This document shows positions 44,056 through 52,052 of a stretch of DNA of 64,000 nt, piece by piece. The position numbers and the translations under genes are program-made. A model generated the notes under the pieces. The model was given only the letters and a program-made list of their open reading frames with translations. It searched no databases and was not told the DNA's origin. Within the stretch, counting starts at the first letter, position 1. Each line of letters begins with the position of its first letter. Source of the DNA: Sneathiella sp. (GTDB lineage Bacteria; Pseudomonadota; Alphaproteobacteria; Sneathiellales; Sneathiellaceae); contig JAEPMY010000003.1 in NCBI GenBank assembly GCA_017643685.1, positions 1 through 64,000 on the forward strand. Direction: 5' to 3'.

Positions 44056-46815
44056 ATGAGCTATTATACAGACTACTTGAATGAGATTGACGATCGTAAA
44101 GGTCAAGGATTGCACCCCAAGCCAATTGAAGATGGTGCCCTTGTTCAAGAACTCATCTCCCACATTAAAGACGCCAGCAGCGAACATCGCGCGGATTGTC
44201 TGAACTTCTTCATCTATAATACACTGCCAGGCACAACAAGCGCCGCGGGTGTTAAAGCTGCTTTCCTGAAAGACATCATTCTTGGTAATGACGTTGTCGA
44301 GGAAATCACACCGACTTTCGCGTTTGAGCTGCTCTCTCACATGAAGGGTGGTCCTTCCATCGAAGTTCTTCTGGATCTGGCCCTTGGTGATGACGCTGAC
44401 ATCGCAAAGCAGGCCGCGGAAGTTTTGAAAACTCAGGTTTTCCTTTACGAAGCTGATACAGATCGTCTCAAAGCCGCTTTTGACGCGGGTAACGCGATTG
44501 CAAAAGACATTCTGGAAAGCTACGCGAAAGCAGAGTTTTTCACCAAACTTCCAGATGTTGAAGAAGAAATTAAGGTTGTTACCTACATCGCTGCTGAGGG
44601 TGATATTTCTACCGACCTTCTCTCTCCGGGTAATCAGGCTCACTCCCGTTCTGACCGTGAGCTGCATGGTAAATGCTTGATTTCTGAAGAAGCTCAGAAA
44701 GAAATTAAAGAGCTGCAGGCCGCACACCCAGATGCGCGTGTGATGCTGATCGCTGAAAAAGGCACAATGGGTGTTGGCTCTTCCCGTATGTCCGGCGTGA
44801 ACAATGTGGCGCTGTGGACGGGTAAGCAGGGCAGCCCATATATCCCATTTGTGAACATTGCCCCGATCGTTGCGGGTACTAATGGTATTTCCCCGATTTT
44901 CCAGACAACTGTTGGTGTAACCGGCGGCATTGGTCTTGATCTTAAAAACTGGGTCAAAAAACTGGATGCAGATGGCAAGCCGGTTCTGGACGAAAATGGC
45001 GATCCAGTTCTGGAGCAGGCTTACTCTGTTGAGACAGGCACGGTTCTGACCATCAACACGAAAACTCAGAAACTTTACAATGGTGACAAAGAGCTGGTGG
45101 ATATCTCCTCCGCGCTGACACCGCAGAAAGTTGAGTTTATTAAAGCGGGTGGCTCTTACGCGATCGTCTTTGGTAAGAAATTGCAGAACTTCGCGGCAGA
45201 AACTCTGGGCGTTGAAATGCCGACAGTGTTTGCACCGTCTAAAGAAGTTTCTCACCCCGGTCAGGGCATGACAGCTGTTGAGAAAATCTTCAACAAAAAC
45301 GCGGTCGGTGTTGCAGAAGACAAAACCCTGCATGCCGGCTCTGACGTTCGTGTTGAGGTCAATATTGTTGGATCTCAGGATACAACAGGTCTGATGACGT
45401 CTCAGGAACTGGAGTCCATGGCGGCGACAGTTATCTCTCCAACCGTTGACGGTGCTTATCAGTCTGGTTGTCACACGGCTTCTGTTTGGGACCTGAAGGC
45501 ACAGGCCAACATTCCAAAGCTCATGAGCTTTATGAATAAGTTTGGTTTGATTACAGCGCGCGATCCAAAAGGCGTTTATCACGCGATGACTGACGTTATT
45601 CACAAAGTGCTGAATGATATCACTGTGGATGATTGGGCGATTATTATCGGCGGCGATTCCCACACTCGTATGTCAAAAGGCGTTGCCTTTGGTGCCGACT
45701 CCGGTACCGTTGCGCTGGCATTGGCAACCGGTGAGGCAACAATGCCAATTCCTGAGTCTGTCAAAGTGACCTTTAAAGGCCATATGGCACCTTACATGGA
45801 TTTCCGTGATGTTGTGCACGCCACACAGGCGCAGATGCTGAAGCAGTTTGGTGAAAACGTTTTCCAAGGCCGCGTGATCGAAGTGCATATCGGGACGCTG
45901 CTGGCTGACCAAGCCTTTACATTCACGGACTGGACTGCGGAAATGAAGGCGAAAGCCTCTATCTGTATTTCTGAAGATGCAACATTGATTGAGTCTCTGG
46001 AAATTGCGAAAAGCCGCATTCAGATCATGATCGATAAGGGCATGGAAAATGAAGCCAAAACCCTTCACGGTTTGATCGCCAAAGCTGATAAGCGTATCGC
46101 AGAGATCAAATCTGGGGAGCAGCCAGCTCTGAAACCTGACGATAACGCGAAATATTATGCGGAAGTTGTGGTTGATCTGGACGCGATTAACGAGCCAATG
46201 ATCGCTGACCCGGATGTCAACAACCCTGATCCTTCCCGCCGTTACACACACGATACGATCCGTCCCGTGTCTTATTATGGCGGAGACAAGAAAGTGGATC
46301 TCGGCTTTGTTGGTTCCTGTATGGTTCATAAAGGCGACCTGATCATTGTGGCGCAGATGCTGAAAAACCTGGAAGAGATCCATGGTAAGGTTGAGTTTAA
46401 AGCACCTCTCGTGGTCGCACCTCCAACCTACAACATCGTTGATGAATTGAAAGCCGAAGGTAGCTGGGAAGTTCTGAAGAAATATGCAGGCTTCGAGTTT
46501 GATGATCTTCTGCCGAAAACAACAGCCCGTACAGAATATGAAAATATCCTGTATCTGGAGCGTCCAGGTTGTAACCTTTGCATGGGTAACCAGGAAAAAG
46601 CGGAGAAAGGGGACACCGTTATGGCAACCTCTACTCGTTTGTTCCAGGGTCGTGTTGTAGAAGATTCCGACGAGAAAAAAGGTGAGTCTCTGCTTGCATC
46701 CACTCCAGTTGTAGTTCTTTCAACTGTTTTGGGTCGCACCCCAAGCATTGATGAATATAAAGCCGCGGTTAAAGGCATCGACCTGACTGACTTTGCGCCG
46801 CCACTGGCAAGCTAA
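44056..46815 (+). CDS. acnB: Aconitate hydratase B / 2-methylisocitrate dehydratase
   Basis: A 919-residue TCA-cycle and methylcitrate-cycle enzyme, cytosolic, interconverting citrate and isocitrate through a 4Fe-4S cluster. The cluster ligands are in VGSCMVHKGD and RPGCNLCMGNQ. The N-terminal HEAT-like domain (about 1-160) followed by the swivel and catalytic domains is specific to AcnB. SHPGQGMTAVEK and GGDSHTRMS are also typical. GGGACAGTC precedes the ATG. The long antisense frames on the minus strand are shadows. Confidence 0.97.
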   Translation: MSYYTDYLNEIDDRKGQGLHPKPIEDGALVQELISHIKDASSEHRADCLNFFIYNTLPGTTSAAGVKAAFLKDIILGNDVVEEITPTFAFELLSHMKGGPSIEVLLDLALGDDADIAKQAAEVLKTQVFLYEADTDRLKAAFDAGNAIAKDILESYAKAEFFTKLPDVEEEIKVVTYIAAEGDISTDLLSPGNQAHSRSDRELHGKCLISEEAQKEIKELQAAHPDARVMLIAEKGTMGVGSSRMSGVNNVALWTGKQGSPYIPFVNIAPIVAGTNGISPIFQTTVGVTGGIGLDLKNWVKKLDADGKPVLDENGDPVLEQAYSVETGTVLTINTKTQKLYNGDKELVDISSALTPQKVEFIKAGGSYAIVFGKKLQNFAAETLGVEMPTVFAPSKEVSHPGQGMTAVEKIFNKNAVGVAEDKTLHAGSDVRVEVNIVGSQDTTGLMTSQELESMAATVISPTVDGAYQSGCHTASVWDLKAQANIPKLMSFMNKFGLITARDPKGVYHAMTDVIHKVLNDITVDDWAIIIGGDSHTRMSKGVAFGADSGTVALALATGEATMPIPESVKVTFKGHMAPYMDFRDVVHATQAQMLKQFGENVFQGRVIEVHIGTLLADQAFTFTDWTAEMKAKASICISEDATLIESLEIAKSRIQIMIDKGMENEAKTLHGLIAKADKRIAEIKSGEQPALKPDDNAKYYAEVVVDLDAINEPMIADPDVNNPDPSRRYTHDTIRPVSYYGGDKKVDLGFVGSCMVHKGDLIIVAQMLKNLEEIHGKVEFKAPLVVAPPTYNIVDELKAEGSWEVLKKYAGFEFDDLLPKTTARTEYENILYLERPGCNLCMGNQEKAEKGDTVMATSTRLFQGRVVEDSDEKKGESLLASTPVVVLSTVLGRTPSIDEYKAAVKGIDLTDFAPPLAS

Positions 46816-46845
46816 GTCATCCTGGCCTGTTATTGAATTGATGAA

Positions 46846-46878
46846 ACGGTGTCCGGAAATCCCGGGCACCGTTTTTTT
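46846..46878 (+). terminator. Intrinsic terminator of acnB
   Basis: An 11-bp stem with one G-U pair (46846-46856 with 46862-46872), a 5-base loop and seven T residues (46872-46878), 30 bases after the acnB stop. Confidence 0.9.
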
Positions 46879-46954
46879 GTGGGTAAAACAGTAGCAAAAC
46901 CCTGTTTTCTAGGTCATTCAGGGAGTTGACGGGTTTTTCAAACGCACTTATGCT

Positions 46955-47160
46955 GCGCCGCACATTAGTGGTTCCGTGAATTTAAACGGATGAATAGGGA
47001 ATTCGGTAGGCGTGACCCAAATCCGAAGCTGCCCCCGCAACTGTATGTGGCGAATTGCTGCTCAGAAGGCCACTGACGGATAGTCAAAAGTTCCGTTGGG
47101 AAGGTGAGTAGACAGTCTAGACCCACAAGCCAGGAGACCTGCCATTAATGGTCACTCGAC
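46955..47160 (+). promoter_or_regulatory. Cobalamin (B12) riboswitch
   Basis: Conserved elements in order are GTGGTTCC, GGGAATTCGGT, GCTGCCCCCGCAACTGTA and the B12 box AGCCAGGAGACCTGCC (47128-47143). Together they are diagnostic of the adenosylcobalamin-type riboswitch core. It precedes btuB by about 170 bases, so high B12 should reduce btuB expression, as known for this class. The bounds are approximate. Confidence 0.95.
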
Positions 47161-47290
47161 CTGTGATACGGGGTGTATCCGGGTGCGGCTTTCCGTTGAA
47201 GTGACACCATAAAAGCTGGTCGGCCTCTGGTGAGTGAAAGGATAGTTTCGAAAGAAACACTGCATTTCCAGATCGATCTAAAAATGATCG

Positions 47291-47310
47291 CCGGAATTTA
47301 TAAGTTCCGG
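47291..47310 (+). other. Small hairpin in the btuB leader
   Basis: CCGGAA and TTCCGG flank an 8-base AT-rich loop, ending about 19 bases before the btuB ATG. It is just upstream of the TTGAGGTG ribosome-binding site and might act as part of a riboswitch expression platform. Confidence 0.4.
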
Positions 47311-47328
47311 CTGCTTGAGGTGTGTCAA

Positions 47329-49245
47329 ATGAACCATAAGTATACGTTTATCGCTTTTGCGCTGTTAGGGGCGCAAACAACTCTTCCCGCAGTAGCAGAC
47401 GAGATTAAACTGGACGAAATTATCGTCTCCGCCGGGCGAACTCCGCTTGAAGCCGAAAAGGTTGGTCGGGCTTATACCGTTATCAAAGCCACAGATATTG
47501 AACGTAGCCAGACGCGCTATGTATCTGATCTTCTCCGCCGTGTTCCCGGCATAGCCGTCTCCCGAACTGGCTCTTTGGGAGGCTTGACCCAAATTCGGAT
47601 GAGGGGTGCTGAAGCTAATCATGTGCTTGTGCTGATTGATGGGGTAGAGGTTGCCAGCTCCACTAATGGCGAGTTTGACTTTGGTGCACTGCTGACAAGC
47701 GATATTGAAAGAATTGAAATCCTACGCGGACCCCAAAGCTCGGTCTATGGGTCAAATGCTATGGCAGGTGTGATCCAGATCTTTACCAAAGGTGGGATCC
47801 GCAATGATTATAAAGTCTCAGCGCAGACAGAGCTTGGGACAGACCGCACGGTTCTTGGGAATGTTTCTTTGCAGGCGGGTGCGAATGATGTGGATATTGC
47901 ACTCTCCAGCACATTTCGTCGTTCAGGTGGTTTTGATCTTGCGCCAACCGGCAGCGAAGATGATGGCGATAACAACGCTACGCTGAACGGCCGCCTGAAT
48001 TGGGATATCACACCGGATCTCGCGTTTAATGCGAATCTTCGGTATGTCAACCGGAAGGCTGAGGCGGATATTCAGGACTTTACCGCGGCGTCTCCAACGG
48101 AAGGCGAGGCGATTGATTTTGCTGCCTATACCAAAACCACTGAAATTTATGGCGGTGCAGGTCTGAAGCTTTCCACTTTGGATGGAGATTTGATTCATAA
48201 AGTACGGACCGAAGTTACCAGCCTCACATCCAAGTCCCTCAGTAATTTCGGGTTCAGCGGAACGGAAGATTACCGTTATCACGCAAGCTATCAGGGCACA
48301 TATTTCTTTGGTGGGAACGAGGGTGATGCAGAGCATAGCATCACCGGTGCCCTTGAATGGGAGCGGGAGACCTTCCGGAACAGATACCCGTCCAACGCCT
48401 CCCAGCGGCCAACGAAAGAGAGAGATCTTTACGGGTTTGTGGCCGAATATCGGGGCGAGTTTTTTGATCAGCTCTTTATCTCGGGGGCTGTTCGATATGA
48501 TCGGAATGACGCCTTTGATGATACTGTCACATACAGCACCAGTGCGGCTTATGTTCTGCCAGAGAGCAATACACGGTTTCATGCCTCTCTCGGCACGGGG
48601 GTGACAAACCCTTCATTCTACGAGCAGTTCGGTTTCAACCCGTCTTCATTCCAGGGTAACCCTGATTTACAGCCGGAAGAGAACTTTGGCTGGGACATCG
48701 GGGTTGAGCAGAAGTTCTGGGACAACCGGGCGGTGATTGACGTGACATATTTCAATGAACGGCTGGAAGATGAAATCTCGACAGCGTTTCTGCCGGGCTT
48801 TATTTCAACGCCAGTTAATTTGGATGGGACCAGTGATCGTCAAGGGGTTGAAGTCGCAGGTTCTATTGATCTAACGGATGCGTGGAGTGTCAATGCCAGC
48901 TACACCTTCTTGGACGCGGAACAGCCTGATGGGCAGGAAGAGGTGCGCCGTCCAAACCATACGGCTGCTGTTGGTGTGAATTATGCCTTTGATCAGGGAA
49001 ATTTATTCCTTGATGCGATCTTTAACGGCAAGATGAAGGACAACGAGTTTATCTCAACGACACCGCAGACCCGTGTGACTTTGGATGAATATGTGCTGGT
49101 GAATGTTGGCGCTGATTACCGTTTCACGGACCAGATCACAGTTTACGGGCGGATTGAAAACCTGTTCAATGAGGACTATCAGGAAGTTTACGGCTTCAAC
49201 ACACAGGGAACTACGGCCTTTATCGGCCTGAAAGGGTCGTTCTAA
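47329..49245 (+). CDS. btuB: TonB-dependent vitamin B12 receptor
   Basis: A 638-residue outer-membrane receptor for cobalamin. The signal peptide ends near LPAVADE, the TonB box is IKLDEIIVSAGR, the plug has LLRRVPGIAVSRTGSLGG and RGAEANHVLVLIDGVEV, and the C-terminal strand ends TAFIGLKGSF with terminal Phe. The riboswitch upstream and btuFCD downstream confirm the substrate. The ATG at 47329 has TGAGGTG upstream; the frame open from 47230 includes leader sequence. Confidence 0.95.
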   Translation: MNHKYTFIAFALLGAQTTLPAVADEIKLDEIIVSAGRTPLEAEKVGRAYTVIKATDIERSQTRYVSDLLRRVPGIAVSRTGSLGGLTQIRMRGAEANHVLVLIDGVEVASSTNGEFDFGALLTSDIERIEILRGPQSSVYGSNAMAGVIQIFTKGGIRNDYKVSAQTELGTDRTVLGNVSLQAGANDVDIALSSTFRRSGGFDLAPTGSEDDGDNNATLNGRLNWDITPDLAFNANLRYVNRKAEADIQDFTAASPTEGEAIDFAAYTKTTEIYGGAGLKLSTLDGDLIHKVRTEVTSLTSKSLSNFGFSGTEDYRYHASYQGTYFFGGNEGDAEHSITGALEWERETFRNRYPSNASQRPTKERDLYGFVAEYRGEFFDQLFISGAVRYDRNDAFDDTVTYSTSAAYVLPESNTRFHASLGTGVTNPSFYEQFGFNPSSFQGNPDLQPEENFGWDIGVEQKFWDNRAVIDVTYFNERLEDEISTAFLPGFISTPVNLDGTSDRQGVEVAGSIDLTDAWSVNASYTFLDAEQPDGQEEVRRPNHTAAVGVNYAFDQGNLFLDAIFNGKMKDNEFISTTPQTRVTLDEYVLVNVGADYRFTDQITVYGRIENLFNEDYQEVYGFNTQGTTAFIGLKGSF

Positions 49246-49254
49246 GCGTTGAAA

Positions 49255-50091
49255 ATGTTGGGCAAGGTCATTGGCATATTGGTTGTTTCACTTGTTTGGG
49301 TTTCCGTCTCAATGGCGGCGCCGAAACGGGTGGTTTCTATGAATTTTTGCACCGATCACCTTGTACAGAAAATTGCGGGGCCGGGGCAGCTTGTGTCGGT
49401 CTCCTTCCTCTCGGAAGACCGCTCAGCTTCCCTCATTGCCGATGAAATCGGGAGCTATTATCTGAACCACGGTTTGGCCGAAGAACTTCTACGTCTCGAT
49501 CCGGATCTGGTTATCGCAGGGACTTATAGCAACCGCTCCACCGTGAATATGCTTCGCCGTCTTGGCATTAGGGTGGAAGAGTTTGCCCCTGCGCTGAATT
49601 TTGAGGATATTAGAAATAACATTCAGAAGGTGGGGCACCTTTTGGGGCGGGAGCAGGCTGCGGCCGCTTTGGTTCGGGAGTTGGATGCCGGGCTTAAGAG
49701 CTTGGGAATACCCACCACAAAATCTGACAAGCCACCGCTTTTAGGTATTTATACTGTCAATAGCTACGTCACCGGGGCTGACAGCCTAGAAAGCAATATG
49801 ACTAAAGCCGCTGGTTTTCGGCATATGGGCAGTGAAATGGGTCTCAAAGGGCCAAACCGTCTCTCTATGGAGAGTTTGATATTAACGAACCCAGATTTTC
49901 TGCTGACATGGCAGCGATGGAGTGAGAGCACTATTCGCTCCAGTGAAATGTTACGTCATCCTGCGCTTAAAAGCTGGTTTGGGGAGGCGCGTCACTTTTC
50001 ATTGGATCAGCGCTATTGGATGTGCGGCACACCGGATGTTCTGCAAGGTGTCATTGCGCTGCAGTCTATCCGGCGAGAGATGGCGCAATGA
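49255..50091 (+). CDS. btuF: Cobalamin ABC transporter substrate-binding protein (BtuF-like)
   Basis: A 278-residue periplasmic binding protein with a signal peptide (ending about MAAPK) and a two-lobed class III fold linked by one helix. Family segments are RVVSMNFCTDHLV, LRLDPDLVIAGTYSNRSTV and RYWMCGTPDVLQGV. A TTG at 49249 is an in-frame alternative start. It follows btuB by 9 bases and overlaps the permease start by ATGA. Confidence 0.88.
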   Translation: MLGKVIGILVVSLVWVSVSMAAPKRVVSMNFCTDHLVQKIAGPGQLVSVSFLSEDRSASLIADEIGSYYLNHGLAEELLRLDPDLVIAGTYSNRSTVNMLRRLGIRVEEFAPALNFEDIRNNIQKVGHLLGREQAAAALVRELDAGLKSLGIPTTKSDKPPLLGIYTVNSYVTGADSLESNMTKAAGFRHMGSEMGLKGPNRLSMESLILTNPDFLLTWQRWSESTIRSSEMLRHPALKSWFGEARHFSLDQRYWMCGTPDVLQGVIALQSIRREMAQ

Positions 50092-51098
50092 ACAATTCTG
50101 AAGGTCTAAATATCTTTGGGCTCAGTGCGGGGCTTGCGGTCCTGATGTTTGTTCTCTTTTTTGTCTCACTCGGTTGGGGGCAAGTTTGGATTAACCCGTT
50201 TCTGTTGTTGGTTGATGGGGCCGGGATCTTGTCAAAAGGTGAAAAGCTGATCCTGATGGAAATCCGTTTGCCTCGAGCACTTCTAGCGCTGTTCGTGGGG
50301 GCTATATTGGGGCTGTCTGGCGCTGTCTTGCAGGGGCTGCTTCGAAATCCATTAGCTGAGCCGGGCCTTCTTGGGATTTCAAGTTGGGCGTCACTTGGGG
50401 CCGTTGTGGCCTTGTATACTGGTTTTGCCGGGCTGTTTGATCTGGCATTACCTCTAAGTGCGCTTGCAGGGGCGGGTATCGCGGTGCTGCTGCTTCATAG
50501 CCTCGCGGGTCGCCGTGCGGATATTCTAACCACTATATTGGCAGGTGTTGCGCTGACCACTCTTGCGGCTGCGCTTACCTCCCTTATTCTTAATCTTTCC
50601 AAAAACCCTTTTGCTGCTATCGAGATTGTCTTTTGGATGATGGGGTCATTTGTGGATCGCAGTATGTCTCATGTCTGGCTGTCTTTGCCCTTCATTCTGT
50701 TTGGGGGCGGCTTATTGATATTCACGGGTCGGGCGCTGGATGCGCTTACCCTGGGTCATGATGTGGCAAGTTCACTTGGGGTGAACCTTAAGAAGGTGCA
50801 GTTGTTGGCGATATTTGGAACTGCAATTGGCGTCGGCGCGGCGACAGCGGTGGCGGGGGCTATTGGTTTTGTGGGGTTGGTTGTTCCCCATTTGCTGCGC
50901 CCGTTGGTTGGTAACCGTCCAAGTCAGCTATTGCCTGTCAGCGCTTTTGGCGGCGCCATTTTCTTGCTTGCTGCGGATATTGGGGTGCGAGTTATTCTGC
51001 CGGGGCAGGACCTGAAACTTGGGGTTGTGACCGCAATTATTGGAACGCCCTTTTTCATCTGGCTCCTTGTCAAAGTCAGGCGGAGGGCCGGTCTATGA
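50088..51098 (+). CDS. btuC: Cobalamin ABC transporter permease (FecCD/BtuC family)
   Basis: A 336-residue inner-membrane permease with about ten transmembrane helices. FecCD hallmarks are LMEIRLPRALLALFVGAILG, LSGAVLQGLLRNPLAEPGLLG and GFVGLVVPHLLRPLVGNRPS. The start overlaps the btuF stop by ATGA, and its own stop overlaps the ATPase start by ATGA. Confidence 0.92.
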   Translation: MNNSEGLNIFGLSAGLAVLMFVLFFVSLGWGQVWINPFLLLVDGAGILSKGEKLILMEIRLPRALLALFVGAILGLSGAVLQGLLRNPLAEPGLLGISSWASLGAVVALYTGFAGLFDLALPLSALAGAGIAVLLLHSLAGRRADILTTILAGVALTTLAAALTSLILNLSKNPFAAIEIVFWMMGSFVDRSMSHVWLSLPFILFGGGLLIFTGRALDALTLGHDVASSLGVNLKKVQLLAIFGTAIGVGAATAVAGAIGFVGLVVPHLLRPLVGNRPSQLLPVSAFGGAIFLLAADIGVRVILPGQDLKLGVVTAIIGTPFFIWLLVKVRRRAGL

Positions 51099-51868
51099 TC
51101 CTCTCTTGCAATGGTCTTTCTGTCTTAACTGGTGGAAAGGAAGTTCTCAAAAATATCTCCTTTGAAGTTGATAAACCGCAGTTAATCGGTCTGCTTGGGC
51201 CAAACGGGGCGGGCAAGTCCACATTGATGCGGGCGCTGATGTCATTGATTCCCTTTAGTGGGCAAATTAATCATCAGGGCTTATCGGATGGTGGGGCTGA
51301 CCAAAATGCGCTTGCCCAAAAAGTCGCCTATCTTCCGCAAGAGCGGAAAGTTCACTGGGATATCTGCTGCCGGGATATTGTTATGCTAGGCCGAATTCCT
51401 CATCAGCCAAAGTTTGGTCGATCCTCTGATGAGGACAGGCGTATTGTCTTGGCGGCGATGCAGCAGATGGGTGTCGCAGAATTTGCAGACCGTCCTTATG
51501 ATAGCCTCTCTGGCGGAGAGCAAGCCCGTGTTCTGATCGCCCGAACTTTGGCCCAGAAAACCGACGTGATTATCGCAGACGAGCCCACCAGTGGCTTGGA
51601 TCCAGCCTACCAAATTGAGATGATGCAGATGTTCAGGTCATTGATAGATGCCGGAAAAACAGTTCTTGTGTCCCTGCATGATTTGCCGTTGGCCAGTAAC
51701 TGGTGTGAGCGCATTTTGTTGATGAAGGATGGGGCATTAATTGCTGATGCGCCGCCGGTAGAGGCAATGAGTACGGCCTTGATGCAGCAAGTATTCGGAA
51801 TTTCGGTAGCAGTTTTACCAGATGCCAAAGGGCCTATCGTCGTTCCTGTTGATAAATACCGGAAATAA
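51095..51868 (+). CDS. btuD: Cobalamin ABC transporter ATPase (BtuD-like)
   Basis: A 257-residue ATPase with Walker A LLGPNGAGKSTLMRAL, signature LSGGEQARVLIARTLAQ, Walker B VIIADEPTSGLDP and switch VLVSLHDLPLA. It is the last gene of the btuBFCD operon. Confidence 0.92.
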   Translation: MILSCNGLSVLTGGKEVLKNISFEVDKPQLIGLLGPNGAGKSTLMRALMSLIPFSGQINHQGLSDGGADQNALAQKVAYLPQERKVHWDICCRDIVMLGRIPHQPKFGRSSDEDRRIVLAAMQQMGVAEFADRPYDSLSGGEQARVLIARTLAQKTDVIIADEPTSGLDPAYQIEMMQMFRSLIDAGKTVLVSLHDLPLASNWCERILLMKDGALIADAPPVEAMSTALMQQVFGISVAVLPDAKGPIVVPVDKYRK

Positions 51869-51886
51869 TTAACTTTGCGGATGTAG

Positions 51887-51908
51887 AAAAGACCTCTATT
51901 TGTCTTTT
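51887..51908 (+). terminator. Weak hairpin after btuD
   Basis: AAAAGAC and GTCTTTT form a 7-bp stem with an 8-base loop, 19 bases after the btuD stop, followed by an imperfect T-rich stretch. It could end the btu transcript. Confidence 0.35.
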
Positions 51909-52006
51909 CGTATTTTGTCTCGTTCTCGTGATTATATTTTCTGAATATCCTTTTATTGGATAAAATCACTCATATATCTTCAAACTTAGAATAATTAATC
52001 AGAATT

Positions 52007-52025
52007 TGCCGATACGGGATCGGCA
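52007..52025 (+). promoter_or_regulatory. Perfect inverted repeat in the ppc leader
   Basis: TGCCGAT (52007-52013) and ATCGGCA (52019-52025) around ACGGG, ending 27 bases before the ppc ATG. It may be an operator or a 5'-UTR hairpin; nothing else here decides. Confidence 0.4.
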
Positions 52026-52052
52026 TAGGTAACGTTTAAAGAAAGAGAAGAA

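Noticed and set aside
43975-45663. 562-codon open frame on the minus strand
   Set aside because: It lies entirely antisense to acnB, has no recognisable domain, and its composition (Arg/His/Asn/Phe-rich) is what the complement of a strongly biased coding gene gives.
45673-46383. 236-codon minus-strand open frame
   Set aside because: A second antisense shadow of acnB without domains.
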